A stretch of DNA of 64,000 nt from CAYMZZ01 sp047600605 (GTDB lineage: Bacteria > Bacteroidota > Bacteroidia > Chitinophagales > Chitinophagaceae), in the NCBI GenBank assembly GCA_047600605.1, contig JASGKK010000002.1:248001-312000 (forward strand). The letters are read 5' to 3'. Each line of letters begins with the position of its first letter. The stretch's first letter is position 1. Below are positions 40,577 to 48,694 of the stretch, one piece after another. The notes beneath the pieces are model-generated. The model was given only the letters and a program-made list of their open reading frames with translations. It was not told the DNA's origin and made no database searches. The position numbers and the translations under genes are program-made.

Positions 40577-43510
40577 ATGCAACAACGTATAATAACAGTT
40601 GTGCTGCTGCTGCTTTTACAAGGACAGGCCGTGGCACAGGAAAATTCGCTTATCGAAATATCGGGTCGTGTCACCGATCAGACTTCCCGCCAGCCACTGG
40701 CAGATGTAAGTGTGCAGGTAAAAGGGGCGGTCTCGGGTGCGGTAACCAGCACATCCGGTGAGTTTAAATTAAGAACACGCTCACGTATACCTTTTACCCT
40801 GGTGTTTACATCAGTGGGTTTTAAGGAGCAGGAGTTTGAAGTGACCAGCCTCGGTAGCAGCATTCAGATTGCATTGGTTACACAAACCATCCTGGGCAGT
40901 GAGGTAGTGGTAACAGCATCGCGTGTGGAAGAAAATATTTTAAAATCACCGGTGGCTATCGAAAAACTGAATATCAGAACGCTGAAAGAAACTCCTGCCG
41001 CTTCATTCTACGATGCTATCGGGTATGCCAAGGGGGTACAGCTTACCACTTCTTCCATAACCTTCAAAGTCCCCAATACCCGGGGGTTTAATATTCCCAA
41101 CAATTTTCGCTTTATGCAGCTGGTAGATGGTATTGATATGCAGGCCGCCACATTGGGAGTGCCGTTGGGAAATGCCATTGGCCCGACTGAGCTGGATGTG
41201 CAGAGTATCGAAATCACTCCGGGAGCTGCTTCTGCGCTTTATGGCATGAATGCCATAAATGGAATGGCTAACCTCATTACCAAAAATCCGTTCAATACCC
41301 AGGGACTTAGCGTATTTCAGCGTACCGGCGTAAATCATATAGACGGAAAGGATCATGATGCCAGCATTCTTACAGAAACAGCCATTCGCTATGCGCATGC
41401 ATTTAATGACCGGATAGCTTTTAAAGTTAATGCCAGCTATCTGCAGGCAACAGACTGGATATCGGATACCCGGCTCGATCAGAATCCCAATAGCCGCAAT
41501 ACAGCTAACCCTGCTTACCCGGCCCTCAATGGGGCCAGCAATATCGCTTTCGATGGCTGGAATAAATATGGTGATGATGCTTTACAGTTAAGCAATACGG
41601 TGTCTATCACCGGGCTTTCTATCGACGGTGTGGATAACCGTACGCTTACCGTAGCCCGTACCGGCTATTGGGAAAAGGACCTGGTTGATCCCAGGGTTGA
41701 TAACCTGAAAGCCGATGCTGCTGTACACTGGCGTATCAGACCTGGTACGGAGCTTTCCTACAGCTACCGCATTGGTAAAATGGATGGTGTATTTCAGCGG
41801 GGCAATAAGGTAAAACTGGATAATATCGTTGTGCAGAATCATCAGGTAGAGCTGAAGGGGAAGAATTATATTTTCAAAGCCTATACATCGCGTGAGAGAT
41901 CCGGAGATTCATACAATGTAAAACCGCTGGCCGATAATATGGACTTGTATACGGGAGGCAGCGGCTCTGTATGGGGAGCCAAATTCAAGACGGCACTCAA
42001 TGAATACGCTACTGCAAACGGCGGGTCGCTTACTTCTGCTAACCTGGCGGCTGCTACGGCCTATGCGCGTGCAAAAGCCGATGAAGGCCGTGCTGAACCC
42101 GGCACCGAACGTTTCAAACGCATTATGGATACTATTACCAGTATCAATAACTGGGACATCCGCTCAAGCCTGATCCCCAATGCACCAGTTACCGGCGGTG
42201 CGGCGCTGGTTCAGAAAAGTAATTTGTATCATGTAGAAGGTCAGTGGGATTTTCAGGATAAGATTAAATGGGCCAATGTGCTGGTGGGCGCCGACTTTCG
42301 TGTATATGAGCTGATACCCGATGGCAATAACTTCGTGGACTTTTCACGTCCTATCGACGAGCGTAATGTACCCGATAAAGATGGTTCTTATGGAAAGAAA
42401 ACGTATTATAAAAAACTGGGAGGCTTTGTGCAGGGCAGCAAAAGTTTTCTCGACGATCGTCTTAAACTCACGGCTTCTGTACGCGCAGACTATAACCCGG
42501 AGTTCAATCTGCAGTTCACGCCACGCGTAGCTGCGGTATATACGCACCGCGAAAAACATAATTTCAGGATCACATTTCAACAGGGCTATCGCTTTCCTGC
42601 TCTGTTTGAAGCGCTGTCGTATGTTAACAATGGCCGTGTAAAACGGGTGGGTATCCTGCCTATTATCAACGAAGGACTTGGTTTCCGCGACAACAGCTAT
42701 ACCCAGGCCTCAGTAGCAGCCTTTAATGCAGCAGTACGTGCGGCAGGCAACAGCGATGCCGCTGCACTGGCCAATCGCAACCTGCTGCAGGTGGCTAACC
42801 TGCCCGATGGCCGGCCCGAACGTATCAATGCATTTGAAGTAGGCTACAAGAGTGTTGTGCTCGACAACCGGTTGATCATTGATTTTGATGCATATGTCAA
42901 CATTTATGATGGTTTCCTGGGCCAGGTGCAGGTATATGTACCCAAAGGCGAAACGGTAGGTTCCGATGCAGCAGTGATAGCCATGGTTGACCGCAACCGC
43001 GATGCTACCGCTGCCAGCAACGGTAATGCTGCCAGCAAGGGACAGGATCGCTACCGTGTATATACCAATGCCATTAATACCTATACCACTTATGGATCTT
43101 CACTGGGCGTGACCTATGCCTTTTATAAAGCCTTTACCATATCAGGTAATGTCAATTACAATAGTATAAAAGGCAATAGCACCCCGGATCTTTTTGTGAC
43201 CGGGTTCAATACACCCCGGTGGACGAGCAATCTTTCTATCGGAAATCGGGCGCTCACCCGCACGCTTGGCTTCAACGTAGTGTGGAAATGGCAGGACAAT
43301 TTCCTTTGGGAAAGCCCATTGGTTACCGGTCGTGTGGCAGCCATCCATACACTGGATGCACAGATTACCGTACGGGTGCCCAACCTGAAGTCGACCGTAA
43401 AGCTGGGTGGAACCAACCTGCTTAATTACAGGCATATTCAATATGCCGGAGGGCCTACCATCGGAGCTCTTTACTATGCAGCTATTACCGTAGACGGATT
43501 ACTGAAATGA
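40577..43510 (+). CDS. TonB-dependent outer-membrane receptor in the sulfur island
   Basis: 977 aa. Signal peptide MQQRIITVVLLLLLQGQAVA; CarboxypepD_reg-like domain about 27-105 (ISGRVTDQTSRQPLADVSV); plug domain about 115-240 with SEVVVTASR and ITPGAASALYGMNAINGMAN; then a 22-strand beta-barrel ending LYYAAITVDGLLK. It imports a substrate across the outer membrane using TonB energy. The ligand is unknown, but two sulfur operators and the Cys-rich leader upstream suggest a sulfur-containing compound. No SusD partner follows. A strong terminator closes the unit. Confidence 0.93.
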   Translation: MQQRIITVVLLLLLQGQAVAQENSLIEISGRVTDQTSRQPLADVSVQVKGAVSGAVTSTSGEFKLRTRSRIPFTLVFTSVGFKEQEFEVTSLGSSIQIALVTQTILGSEVVVTASRVEENILKSPVAIEKLNIRTLKETPAASFYDAIGYAKGVQLTTSSITFKVPNTRGFNIPNNFRFMQLVDGIDMQAATLGVPLGNAIGPTELDVQSIEITPGAASALYGMNAINGMANLITKNPFNTQGLSVFQRTGVNHIDGKDHDASILTETAIRYAHAFNDRIAFKVNASYLQATDWISDTRLDQNPNSRNTANPAYPALNGASNIAFDGWNKYGDDALQLSNTVSITGLSIDGVDNRTLTVARTGYWEKDLVDPRVDNLKADAAVHWRIRPGTELSYSYRIGKMDGVFQRGNKVKLDNIVVQNHQVELKGKNYIFKAYTSRERSGDSYNVKPLADNMDLYTGGSGSVWGAKFKTALNEYATANGGSLTSANLAAATAYARAKADEGRAEPGTERFKRIMDTITSINNWDIRSSLIPNAPVTGGAALVQKSNLYHVEGQWDFQDKIKWANVLVGADFRVYELIPDGNNFVDFSRPIDERNVPDKDGSYGKKTYYKKLGGFVQGSKSFLDDRLKLTASVRADYNPEFNLQFTPRVAAVYTHREKHNFRITFQQGYRFPALFEALSYVNNGRVKRVGILPIINEGLGFRDNSYTQASVAAFNAAVRAAGNSDAAALANRNLLQVANLPDGRPERINAFEVGYKSVVLDNRLIIDFDAYVNIYDGFLGQVQVYVPKGETVGSDAAVIAMVDRNRDATAASNGNAASKGQDRYRVYTNAINTYTTYGSSLGVTYAFYKAFTISGNVNYNSIKGNSTPDLFVTGFNTPRWTSNLSIGNRALTRTLGFNVVWKWQDNFLWESPLVTGRVAAIHTLDAQITVRVPNLKSTVKLGGTNLLNYRHIQYAGGPTIGALYYAAITVDGLLK

Positions 43511-43568
43511 TGATGATCAAGAAGCTCGTTTGTCTGATTAATTTCTGACAGGCAGTTGTTTTAGAGAC

Positions 43569-43598
43569 GGCATCCTGATTCTTCAGGATGCCCTTTTT
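43569..43598 (+). terminator. Intrinsic terminator of the TonB-dependent receptor gene
   Basis: 10-bp perfect stem GGCATCCTGA / TCAGGATGCC with a TTCT loop, followed by CTTTTT. It ends 58 bases after the receptor stop codon. Confidence 0.85.
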
Positions 43599-43845
43599 AA
43601 GTTTATAGTTTTAGGTTTTAAGTTATAAGTAGGGTAGAAGGTAGAGGGTAAAGGGGGAGAAAGAGTGAAAGATACTGTAGGCCCGCCAGGCATGGCGGGC
43701 CAGCGAAAACGGAAGAAAGATAAAGGGAGAAAGGAAAAGGGTGAAAGGCGAAAGGTGGAGGGTGAACGATAAAACCCTGAAGGTTACCTGGCGTAGCAGC
43801 GGCTACATTACCTTTCTCCTTCGACCCCCTACCTAAAAACACAAC
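43599..43845. other. Repeat-bearing intergenic region before tRNA-Cys
   Basis: About 250 bases, strongly purine-rich on the plus strand (GGGAGAAAG- and GAAAGG-like words). It contains one AAGTTATAAG arm (43612-43627) and the third REP-like palindrome (43675-43701). Neither strand carries a credible protein gene. Confidence 0.6.
43675..43701. repeat. REP-like palindrome, third copy
   Basis: CTGTAG followed by a perfect 9-bp stem GGCCCGCCA / TGGCGGGCC with loop GGCA. It shares CTGTAGGCCCGC with the two copies around the DUF3800 gene, but here stands alone. Confidence 0.7.
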
Positions 43846-43916
43846 AGCCGCGTGGCCGAGAGGATAGGTACAGGTCTGCAACACCTTTTACGTTGGTTCG
43901 AGTCCAACCGCGGCGT
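43846..43916 (+). tRNA. tRNA-Cys (anticodon GCA)
   Basis: 71 bases. Acceptor AGCCGCG / CGCGGCG, D arm GCC-GAGAGGATA-GGT, anticodon arm CAGGT-CTGCAAC-ACCTT with GCA at 43878-43880, 4-base variable region, T arm GTTGG-TTCGAGT-CCAAC and discriminator U73, the CysRS identity base. CCA is not encoded. Two pairs are broken: A1-G72 in the acceptor and C27-U43 in the anticodon stem, so the gene may be divergent or partly decayed. It is placed inside the cysteine/methionine assimilation island. Confidence 0.8.
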
Positions 43917-43977
43917 CAAAAAAAAGTATAAAGAGTTTAATATGTTTAAAGGGTGATAGATGATGGGAGTAAACCTC

Positions 43978-45456
43978 TCACCTGCTTACCAGCTTATTAA
44001 TCTCCGTATTAAATTCTTCAATAAATTTTGTGTAGTGCTTTCCTGTAGCAGGCCCGGAAAATCCTGTATGAATCTTGTCTACTTTACCCTTTTTGTCAAT
44101 GAAGATCAGGGTAGGAAAGGAGAGAAAAGTGTTGAGGGCAGGAAGAGAAGCGGCCACTTCCTGTTTATCGGCACGGCCGCCGAGCACCTGCGTATAACCG
44201 ATATCAAATTTGTTGCGGAAACGCTTTAAGGCAGGCCAGGCATACGCAGTATCCGTGCGCCGTTCGTAATGAATGGCAATGATCTCCACACCGCGATCCT
44301 TGTTGGCTTTGTACCAGGGGGCGAGAAAGGCTGATTCGTCCATACAGTTGGGACACCAGCTGCCTGTGATGCTGAGAACAACAACCTTGTTCTTAAACGA
44401 CGCATCGTCAAGGCTTATTTGTTTGCCATCTGCAGAAGGAAATGAGAAAGCGAGCGAAGAATAGCCCTGCTTGAGTGTAGTAAGCCCATATGGATCGGGT
44501 AATGCTGCCTGCTCATCGTATTTGCCGGTGAAAGGCTGTGAGCCACGTTGTCCGATTATTGCCCCCGTAATATTTTTATTTTTATCAAAACTACCTTTGT
44601 AATAAGCGGGACCATTTCCGATAAATGAACTGAGCACAAAATTGTTGCCGTCAATCACTCCTTCGAGATAGCGGGAGTCACCGGTAATACGTAGAAAGGT
44701 TGCTTTCAGCCTGCTGCCTTCCTGGCTAAACAGACCGACTGCCTGTTCGGTTTTGCCATTGACTCCTGTAAATTCTATAGCATATGTGCCGCTGATGTCA
44801 GCTGCTGGAGTGCCTGTCGGTAATGCGAAACGCCGGGTATTGCCAAATTGAGCATTTACCGGTAAACCACCGGTCGGGTTATTTCCGTTTCTCAACACGC
44901 CCTCCCAACCCCGGGCTGTCTCTGTCAGGTACAGTTCCTTTTCAAATGGCTCGAGTAATAAGAAGAGGGTATCATTTTTCATCAGCACACCGCCGCCATC
45001 AAAGCGTTCGTCGCCATTCAGAAAATAAACCCGTTGTGTACCTGCATTGGTACGGGCAATCTCAAAATTAAAGGGCACTTCCTGTCCGTCCTGTACAGTA
45101 AAACTACCCCGCCATTTACCTGCCGGAGCTTCCGTAAGCAGACTGCTTTTGACGGCCTTGCGGAGTTTGACTGTATAATCTGTACGACCGGTCAGCTTCA
45201 GTTGGATAGGTTCATAACCAGCCAGAGTAAATTTTAATACAGAATCTTTGTCTGATACAGTAATATAAAAAACGCCATCGGCCTGCGTACCCGATATGTG
45301 GCCCGAAACCGGTGCAGTTACCTGCACTCCCTCCAGCCATTCGTCGGCTGCATCACTGGTGACCACCCCACTAATGGTTTGACCGGCCGGCTGACTGCTG
45401 GCGAGCAAGGGAAGTAAGGAGCCCAAAACCAAAAATTTCATTAATTGATGCCTCAT
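43978..45456 (-). CDS. Exported TlpA/ResA-like thiol-disulfide protein with an N-terminal beta domain
   Basis: 492 aa. Signal peptide at 1-22 (start MRHQLMKFLVLGS; M6 is possible), a CarboxypepD_reg-like beta domain (about 27-95, ISGVVTSDAADEWLEG), a middle region of beta repeats (SFTVQDGQEVPFNFEI), and a redoxin domain from about 345 with the active site WCPNC. It is expected to work in the periplasm in thiol reduction. Its start lies 19 bases from a sulfur operator overlapping its promoter, and it diverges from an AhpD-like gene, which suggests sulfur-starvation or redox control. Confidence 0.88.
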   Translation of the reverse strand: MRHQLMKFLVLGSLLPLLASSQPAGQTISGVVTSDAADEWLEGVQVTAPVSGHISGTQADGVFYITVSDKDSVLKFTLAGYEPIQLKLTGRTDYTVKLRKAVKSSLLTEAPAGKWRGSFTVQDGQEVPFNFEIARTNAGTQRVYFLNGDERFDGGGVLMKNDTLFLLLEPFEKELYLTETARGWEGVLRNGNNPTGGLPVNAQFGNTRRFALPTGTPAADISGTYAIEFTGVNGKTEQAVGLFSQEGSRLKATFLRITGDSRYLEGVIDGNNFVLSSFIGNGPAYYKGSFDKNKNITGAIIGQRGSQPFTGKYDEQAALPDPYGLTTLKQGYSSLAFSFPSADGKQISLDDASFKNKVVVLSITGSWCPNCMDESAFLAPWYKANKDRGVEIIAIHYERRTDTAYAWPALKRFRNKFDIGYTQVLGGRADKQEVAASLPALNTFLSFPTLIFIDKKGKVDKIHTGFSGPATGKHYTKFIEEFNTEINKLVSR

Positions 45457-45474
45457 TTCTTTGTCGTATCTTTT

Positions 45475-45497
45475 TAGTCTACTAAATTTGTAGACAA
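45475..45497. promoter_or_regulatory. Sulfur operator between the TlpA-like and AhpD-like genes (TAGTCTAC-N7-GTAGACAA)
   Basis: GTCTAC / GTAGAC arms with 7-base spacer TAAATTT, same spacing as the copies at 28633, 40369 and 40410. It overlaps the minus-strand -7 box TATATTTG (45495-45502). It sits 19 bases from the TlpA-like start and 42 bases from the AhpD-like start, so it may control both. Confidence 0.75.
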
Positions 45498-45502
45498 ATA
45501 TA
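45495..45502 (-). promoter_or_regulatory. Promoter -7 element (TATATTTG) of the TlpA-like gene
   Basis: Exact TAnnTTTG on the minus strand, with a TTTG 21 bases upstream (-33). The last base belongs to the operator arm, the same overlap as at 40405-40412. Confidence 0.6.
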
Positions 45503-45538
45503 CTGCTATCATCAAACCATTTCCAAAAAAAACTGGTT

Positions 45539-46072
45539 ATGCCAAGAATATCTCCCGTTACATCCTCACGCTGTTCAGCTCTCTATCAACAGACCAATGG
45601 TATTGAACCCATTGACCCTATTCCCAATATGAGTGCAACACTGGCTTATAGTCAGGCGGCATTCACTGCCTATCTGCAGGGACATCAGCTGGCAGCAGAG
45701 GTAGAAAAGATACTGGGCGAAAGATTGGCTAATCTGTTTGCCTGTACGGTTGCAGTTGGTTCAGACTGCCCGCTTTGTGCCGCTTATTTCCGCAAAAGAA
45801 TAGCGCTTACAGATGAAAGCAGTCTGCTGACTCATCAGGGAATAGTTGAAAAACCCTTGCTTGATTTTGCCAACTCCATTGCCCGTCATCGGGGAAACAT
45901 TGCCGATCACATCTTTAATCCTGTCAGGGAAATGTTAACAGATGAAGAAATTATCACACTGGTAGCATTTGCCGGCATGATAATGGCGGCCAGTGTATTT
46001 AACAATGTAATCGAAACAGAAATGGATGAACAGCTTCTGCCATTTCGACCACCCCTTTATCAATTAAGATAA
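45539..46072 (+). CDS. Carboxymuconolactone-decarboxylase/AhpD-like protein
   Basis: 177 aa all-helical protein. SDCPLCAAYFRKR has the CxxC pair of AhpD-type thiol oxidoreductases; the flanking ALYQQTNGIEPIDPIPNMSATLAY and EEIITLVAFAGMIMAASVFNNVIE fit the CMD fold. AhpD-type proteins recycle peroxidases, so a thiol-based role is likely. Divergent from the TlpA-like gene around a sulfur operator; aldo/keto reductase follows 44 bases later. Confidence 0.78.
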   Translation: MPRISPVTSSRCSALYQQTNGIEPIDPIPNMSATLAYSQAAFTAYLQGHQLAAEVEKILGERLANLFACTVAVGSDCPLCAAYFRKRIALTDESSLLTHQGIVEKPLLDFANSIARHRGNIADHIFNPVREMLTDEEIITLVAFAGMIMAASVFNNVIETEMDEQLLPFRPPLYQLR

Positions 46073-46116
46073 TTTTTGTTTAAATAATAACTACTAACTA
46101 CCGTCAACTTCAAAAA

Positions 46117-47049
46117 ATGGATAAGATCTACTTAAGTGATGCAGGTCCCAAGGTATCGCCTGCCATTTATGGTTTCTGGCGTTGGGATGAGTCGGCCAGT
46201 ACCAGTACTACAGAGATGGAACGTATCATTCAAACCTGCCTGGAACTGGGTATCAATACCTTTGATCATTCAGATGTATACGGCGGTTATCAGTGTGAAA
46301 CGCTTTTCGGTAAAGCTATACGTCAGCGCTCTTTCCGTCGCGAAGATGTGGTGTTGTTTACGAAGTGCGGCGTATTGCTGCCACATACTTCGAGACCCGC
46401 TGTAAGGGTTCGTTATCAGGATACGTCTGCAGCACATATCACCCAGAGTGTCGACAATTCGCTACGCAATCTGCAAACCGATTATATTGATATTTTTCTG
46501 CTCGATGGGCTCGATGTGCTGGCCAATCTCGAGGAAGCAGCACTGGCACTGGAGCGCCTGCGTATATCCGGTAAGATCCGCAATATTGGTGTCGCCAATT
46601 TCTCCGTTTTTCAGCATCAGTTGCTGGCGTCTTATCTCCGCATCCCTATCGTCACCCATCATATTGAATTAAACCTGCTCAACACCACCGCACTTGACAA
46701 TGGCCAGTTTGATTATATCAAGCAACGCTACATGCGCCCACTGGCATCGGCACCACTGGCCGGTGGACGTATTGAGAATGGTACAGATGAACTGGCTATC
46801 CGGCTTAATCTGAAACTGACAGAGATCGGTGCGCGTTATGGAGCCAATGTAGAATCGGTAGCGGTGGCCTGGTTGATTAAGTTGGGTGCATTGCCGCTAA
46901 TAGGCACCCGACAGGAATCCCGCATCAGGCATATCGTAGATGCATTCAGCATAGATCTTGATCCACAGGACTGGTATGACCTGTATGCCACGGCAAAAGC
47001 CGGTACTCAAAAGCCGGAGCCACGCCATCATCATACCGGCGAAGAATAA
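46117..47049 (+). CDS. Aldo/keto reductase
   Basis: 310 aa TIM-barrel NADPH oxidoreductase. Catalytic Asp/Tyr in NTFDHSDVYGGYQCE, Lys in LFTKCGVLLP, later YIDIFLLDGLD with the His-like position replaced, and the NADPH motif IGTRQESRIRHI. The catalytic His region (usually LLHR or similar) reads FLLDG, an unusual replacement worth checking. Substrate unknown. It ends 29 bases before a small secreted protein gene. Confidence 0.88.
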   Translation: MDKIYLSDAGPKVSPAIYGFWRWDESASTSTTEMERIIQTCLELGINTFDHSDVYGGYQCETLFGKAIRQRSFRREDVVLFTKCGVLLPHTSRPAVRVRYQDTSAAHITQSVDNSLRNLQTDYIDIFLLDGLDVLANLEEAALALERLRISGKIRNIGVANFSVFQHQLLASYLRIPIVTHHIELNLLNTTALDNGQFDYIKQRYMRPLASAPLAGGRIENGTDELAIRLNLKLTEIGARYGANVESVAVAWLIKLGALPLIGTRQESRIRHIVDAFSIDLDPQDWYDLYATAKAGTQKPEPRHHHTGEE

Positions 47050-47078
47050 ATGTGTTGTAAAGATTCAAACGCAATGCT

Positions 47079-47399
47079 ATGAAAAGAATGAAATACCTGC
47101 TGGTACTGCTGGCGCTGCATACCCTCATACAGGCGCAGACACCTGCAAAGACGCCGGCCAGTTACCGTATCCAGGGCAAAGTGCTGGAAGCAGATACAGG
47201 TAAGGAAATAGCCAACGCCCATGTCTATATTATACATGGTGAAGAAGAGGCGCTGACCAATACCCGGGGACAGTTTGCTATTGACTCCTGGCAAAAACTG
47301 CCATTACGGGTATATGCCGCAGCAAAGGGATATCAGAACAACTCTGTAGTGGTAAAAGACGCACGTCAGACGGTTACTATTTATCTAAGGCAGCAATAA
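47079..47399 (+). CDS. Secreted carboxypeptidase-regulatory-like domain protein
   Basis: 106 aa: signal peptide MKRMKYLLVLLALHTLIQA, then one CarboxypepD_reg-like beta-sandwich (YRIQGKVLEADTGKEIANAHVYI, and FAIDSWQ). Such domains usually precede a receptor or peptidase; here it stands alone. It may bind a carbohydrate or act as an accessory. A short hairpin and a -7 box for metZ follow. Confidence 0.75.
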   Translation: MKRMKYLLVLLALHTLIQAQTPAKTPASYRIQGKVLEADTGKEIANAHVYIIHGEEEALTNTRGQFAIDSWQKLPLRVYAAAKGYQNNSVVVKDARQTVTIYLRQQ

Positions 47400-47433
47400 C
47401 CCATTGAATAGTGCATGCAATCGTTAGCGTAAG

Positions 47434-47455
47434 AGGCCCCGTAAAGGGGCCTTAT
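47434..47455 (+). terminator. Short GC-rich terminator after the small secreted protein
   Basis: AGGCCCC / GGGGCCT 7-bp stem with GTAAA loop, followed by TATT. The U-run is weak, so termination may be partial. Confidence 0.5.
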
Positions 47456-47464
47456 TACGAATTA

Positions 47465-47497
47465 TTGACACATTCCATGCTGCAGCCCGTATCTTTG
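47465..47497 (+). promoter_or_regulatory. Promoter of metZ
   Basis: -33 TTG (47465-47467), 22-base spacer, -7 TATCTTTG (47490-47497), 24 bases before the metZ start. Matches the Bacteroidota consensus; no TAGTCTAC operator lies near it. Confidence 0.6.
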
Positions 47498-47521
47498 CGG
47501 CTCATTAAACGTTAAGCCCTC

Positions 47522-48694
47522 ATGTCACAACATCCCGAAACACGTGCCGTACGTATTCAGACTCCGCGTACTGAACAAAAGGAACATGCCACGCCCTTAT
47601 TCCTTACCAGCAGTTTTACCTACGATTCTGCTGAGGACATGGCTGCAGCATTTGCCGACGACAGCCTGGATATAAATATCTATTCACGTTTTTCGAATCC
47701 CACGGTAGATGAGTTTATCCGTAAGATTGCTGACCTCGAGGGTGCAGAAGATGGAGTGGCTACCGGTACCGGTATGGCCGCCATTTTTGCTACATTCATG
47801 ACCTTTCTAAGTCAGGGCGATCATATAGTATCTGCTTCTGCCGTATTTGGTTCTACTCATACCATTCTCACCAAATACCTTCCCAAATGGGGTATCAGCC
47901 ACAGCTATTTTGATATGAGCCGGCCCGATGATGTGGCGACACTCATTACCGATAAAACCAAAATGGTTTACCTGGAGACACCTTCGAACCCTGGTCTCGA
48001 TATCATCGACCTGGAAAGAGTTGCCGCCATCTGCAAGGCAAAAAATATACTGTTCGTGGTTGATAACTGTTTTGCCACACCTGCTGTGCAACAACCCATC
48101 CGCTTCGGGGCTGACCTCGTGTTGCATTCAGCCACGAAGTTTATCAATGGTCAGGGTCGTGTACTGGGTGGTGTGATTGTAGGCCGCGAAGAATTGATCA
48201 AGCCGCTTTACCTGTTTATCCGCAATACCGGTCCTTCACTGAGCCCTTTCAATGCATGGGTGCTTAGTAAAAGCCTGGAGACATTGCATATCCGGATGGA
48301 TCGTCATGCAGCCAATGCTCTGGCTCTGGCCCGTCATTTCGAAAATCATCCCAAACTGTCGGCTGTAAAATATCCATTCCTGCCTTCGCATCCGCAATAT
48401 GCCATTGCGCAGAAACAAATGAGCAATGGTGGCGGTATTCTCACCTTTGAACTGAAAGGCGGTATCGAAGCCGGTCGTGCTTTCCTGAATGGTCTCAAAA
48501 TGATCAGCATGACCAACAACCTGGGCGATAGCCGTACCATTGCCGCTCATCCGGCCAGTACCACACATTCCAAACTCAGCGAGGCAGAAAGACTGGCCGT
48601 AGGCATCACACCCGGTCTCATGCGTATCTCAGCCGGTCTGGAACATATTGATGACCTGATTGCCGATATTGAACAGGCGCTGATCAATTGTTGA
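47522..48694 (+). CDS. metZ: O-succinylhomoserine sulfhydrylase or related trans-sulfuration enzyme
   Basis: 390 aa Cys/Met-metabolism PLP enzyme. N-terminal TEQKEHATPLFLTSSF, IYSRFSNPT (substrate Tyr), GTGMAAIFATF, ETPSNPGLDIIDL, VVDNCFATPAVQQP, and the PLP Lys in LHSATKFINGQGRVLGG. The GQGRVLGG variant points to the O-succinylhomoserine sulfhydrylase group, which uses sulfide directly to make homocysteine. It thereby consumes the sulfide made by this island. The exact activated homoserine is not certain. A promoter lies at 47465-47497. Confidence 0.9.
   Translation: MSQHPETRAVRIQTPRTEQKEHATPLFLTSSFTYDSAEDMAAAFADDSLDINIYSRFSNPTVDEFIRKIADLEGAEDGVATGTGMAAIFATFMTFLSQGDHIVSASAVFGSTHTILTKYLPKWGISHSYFDMSRPDDVATLITDKTKMVYLETPSNPGLDIIDLERVAAICKAKNILFVVDNCFATPAVQQPIRFGADLVLHSATKFINGQGRVLGGVIVGREELIKPLYLFIRNTGPSLSPFNAWVLSKSLETLHIRMDRHAANALALARHFENHPKLSAVKYPFLPSHPQYAIAQKQMSNGGGILTFELKGGIEAGRAFLNGLKMISMTNNLGDSRTIAAHPASTTHSKLSEAERLAVGITPGLMRISAGLEHIDDLIADIEQALINC

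Noticed and set aside
43599..43845. Possible CRISPR array in the purine-rich tract
   Set aside because: Words vary in length and spacing with no constant repeat-spacer pattern and no cas genes.
43618..43884. Minus-strand frame covering the tRNA-Cys region
   Set aside because: Runs through a tRNA gene and a purine-rich repeat tract; low-complexity translation.
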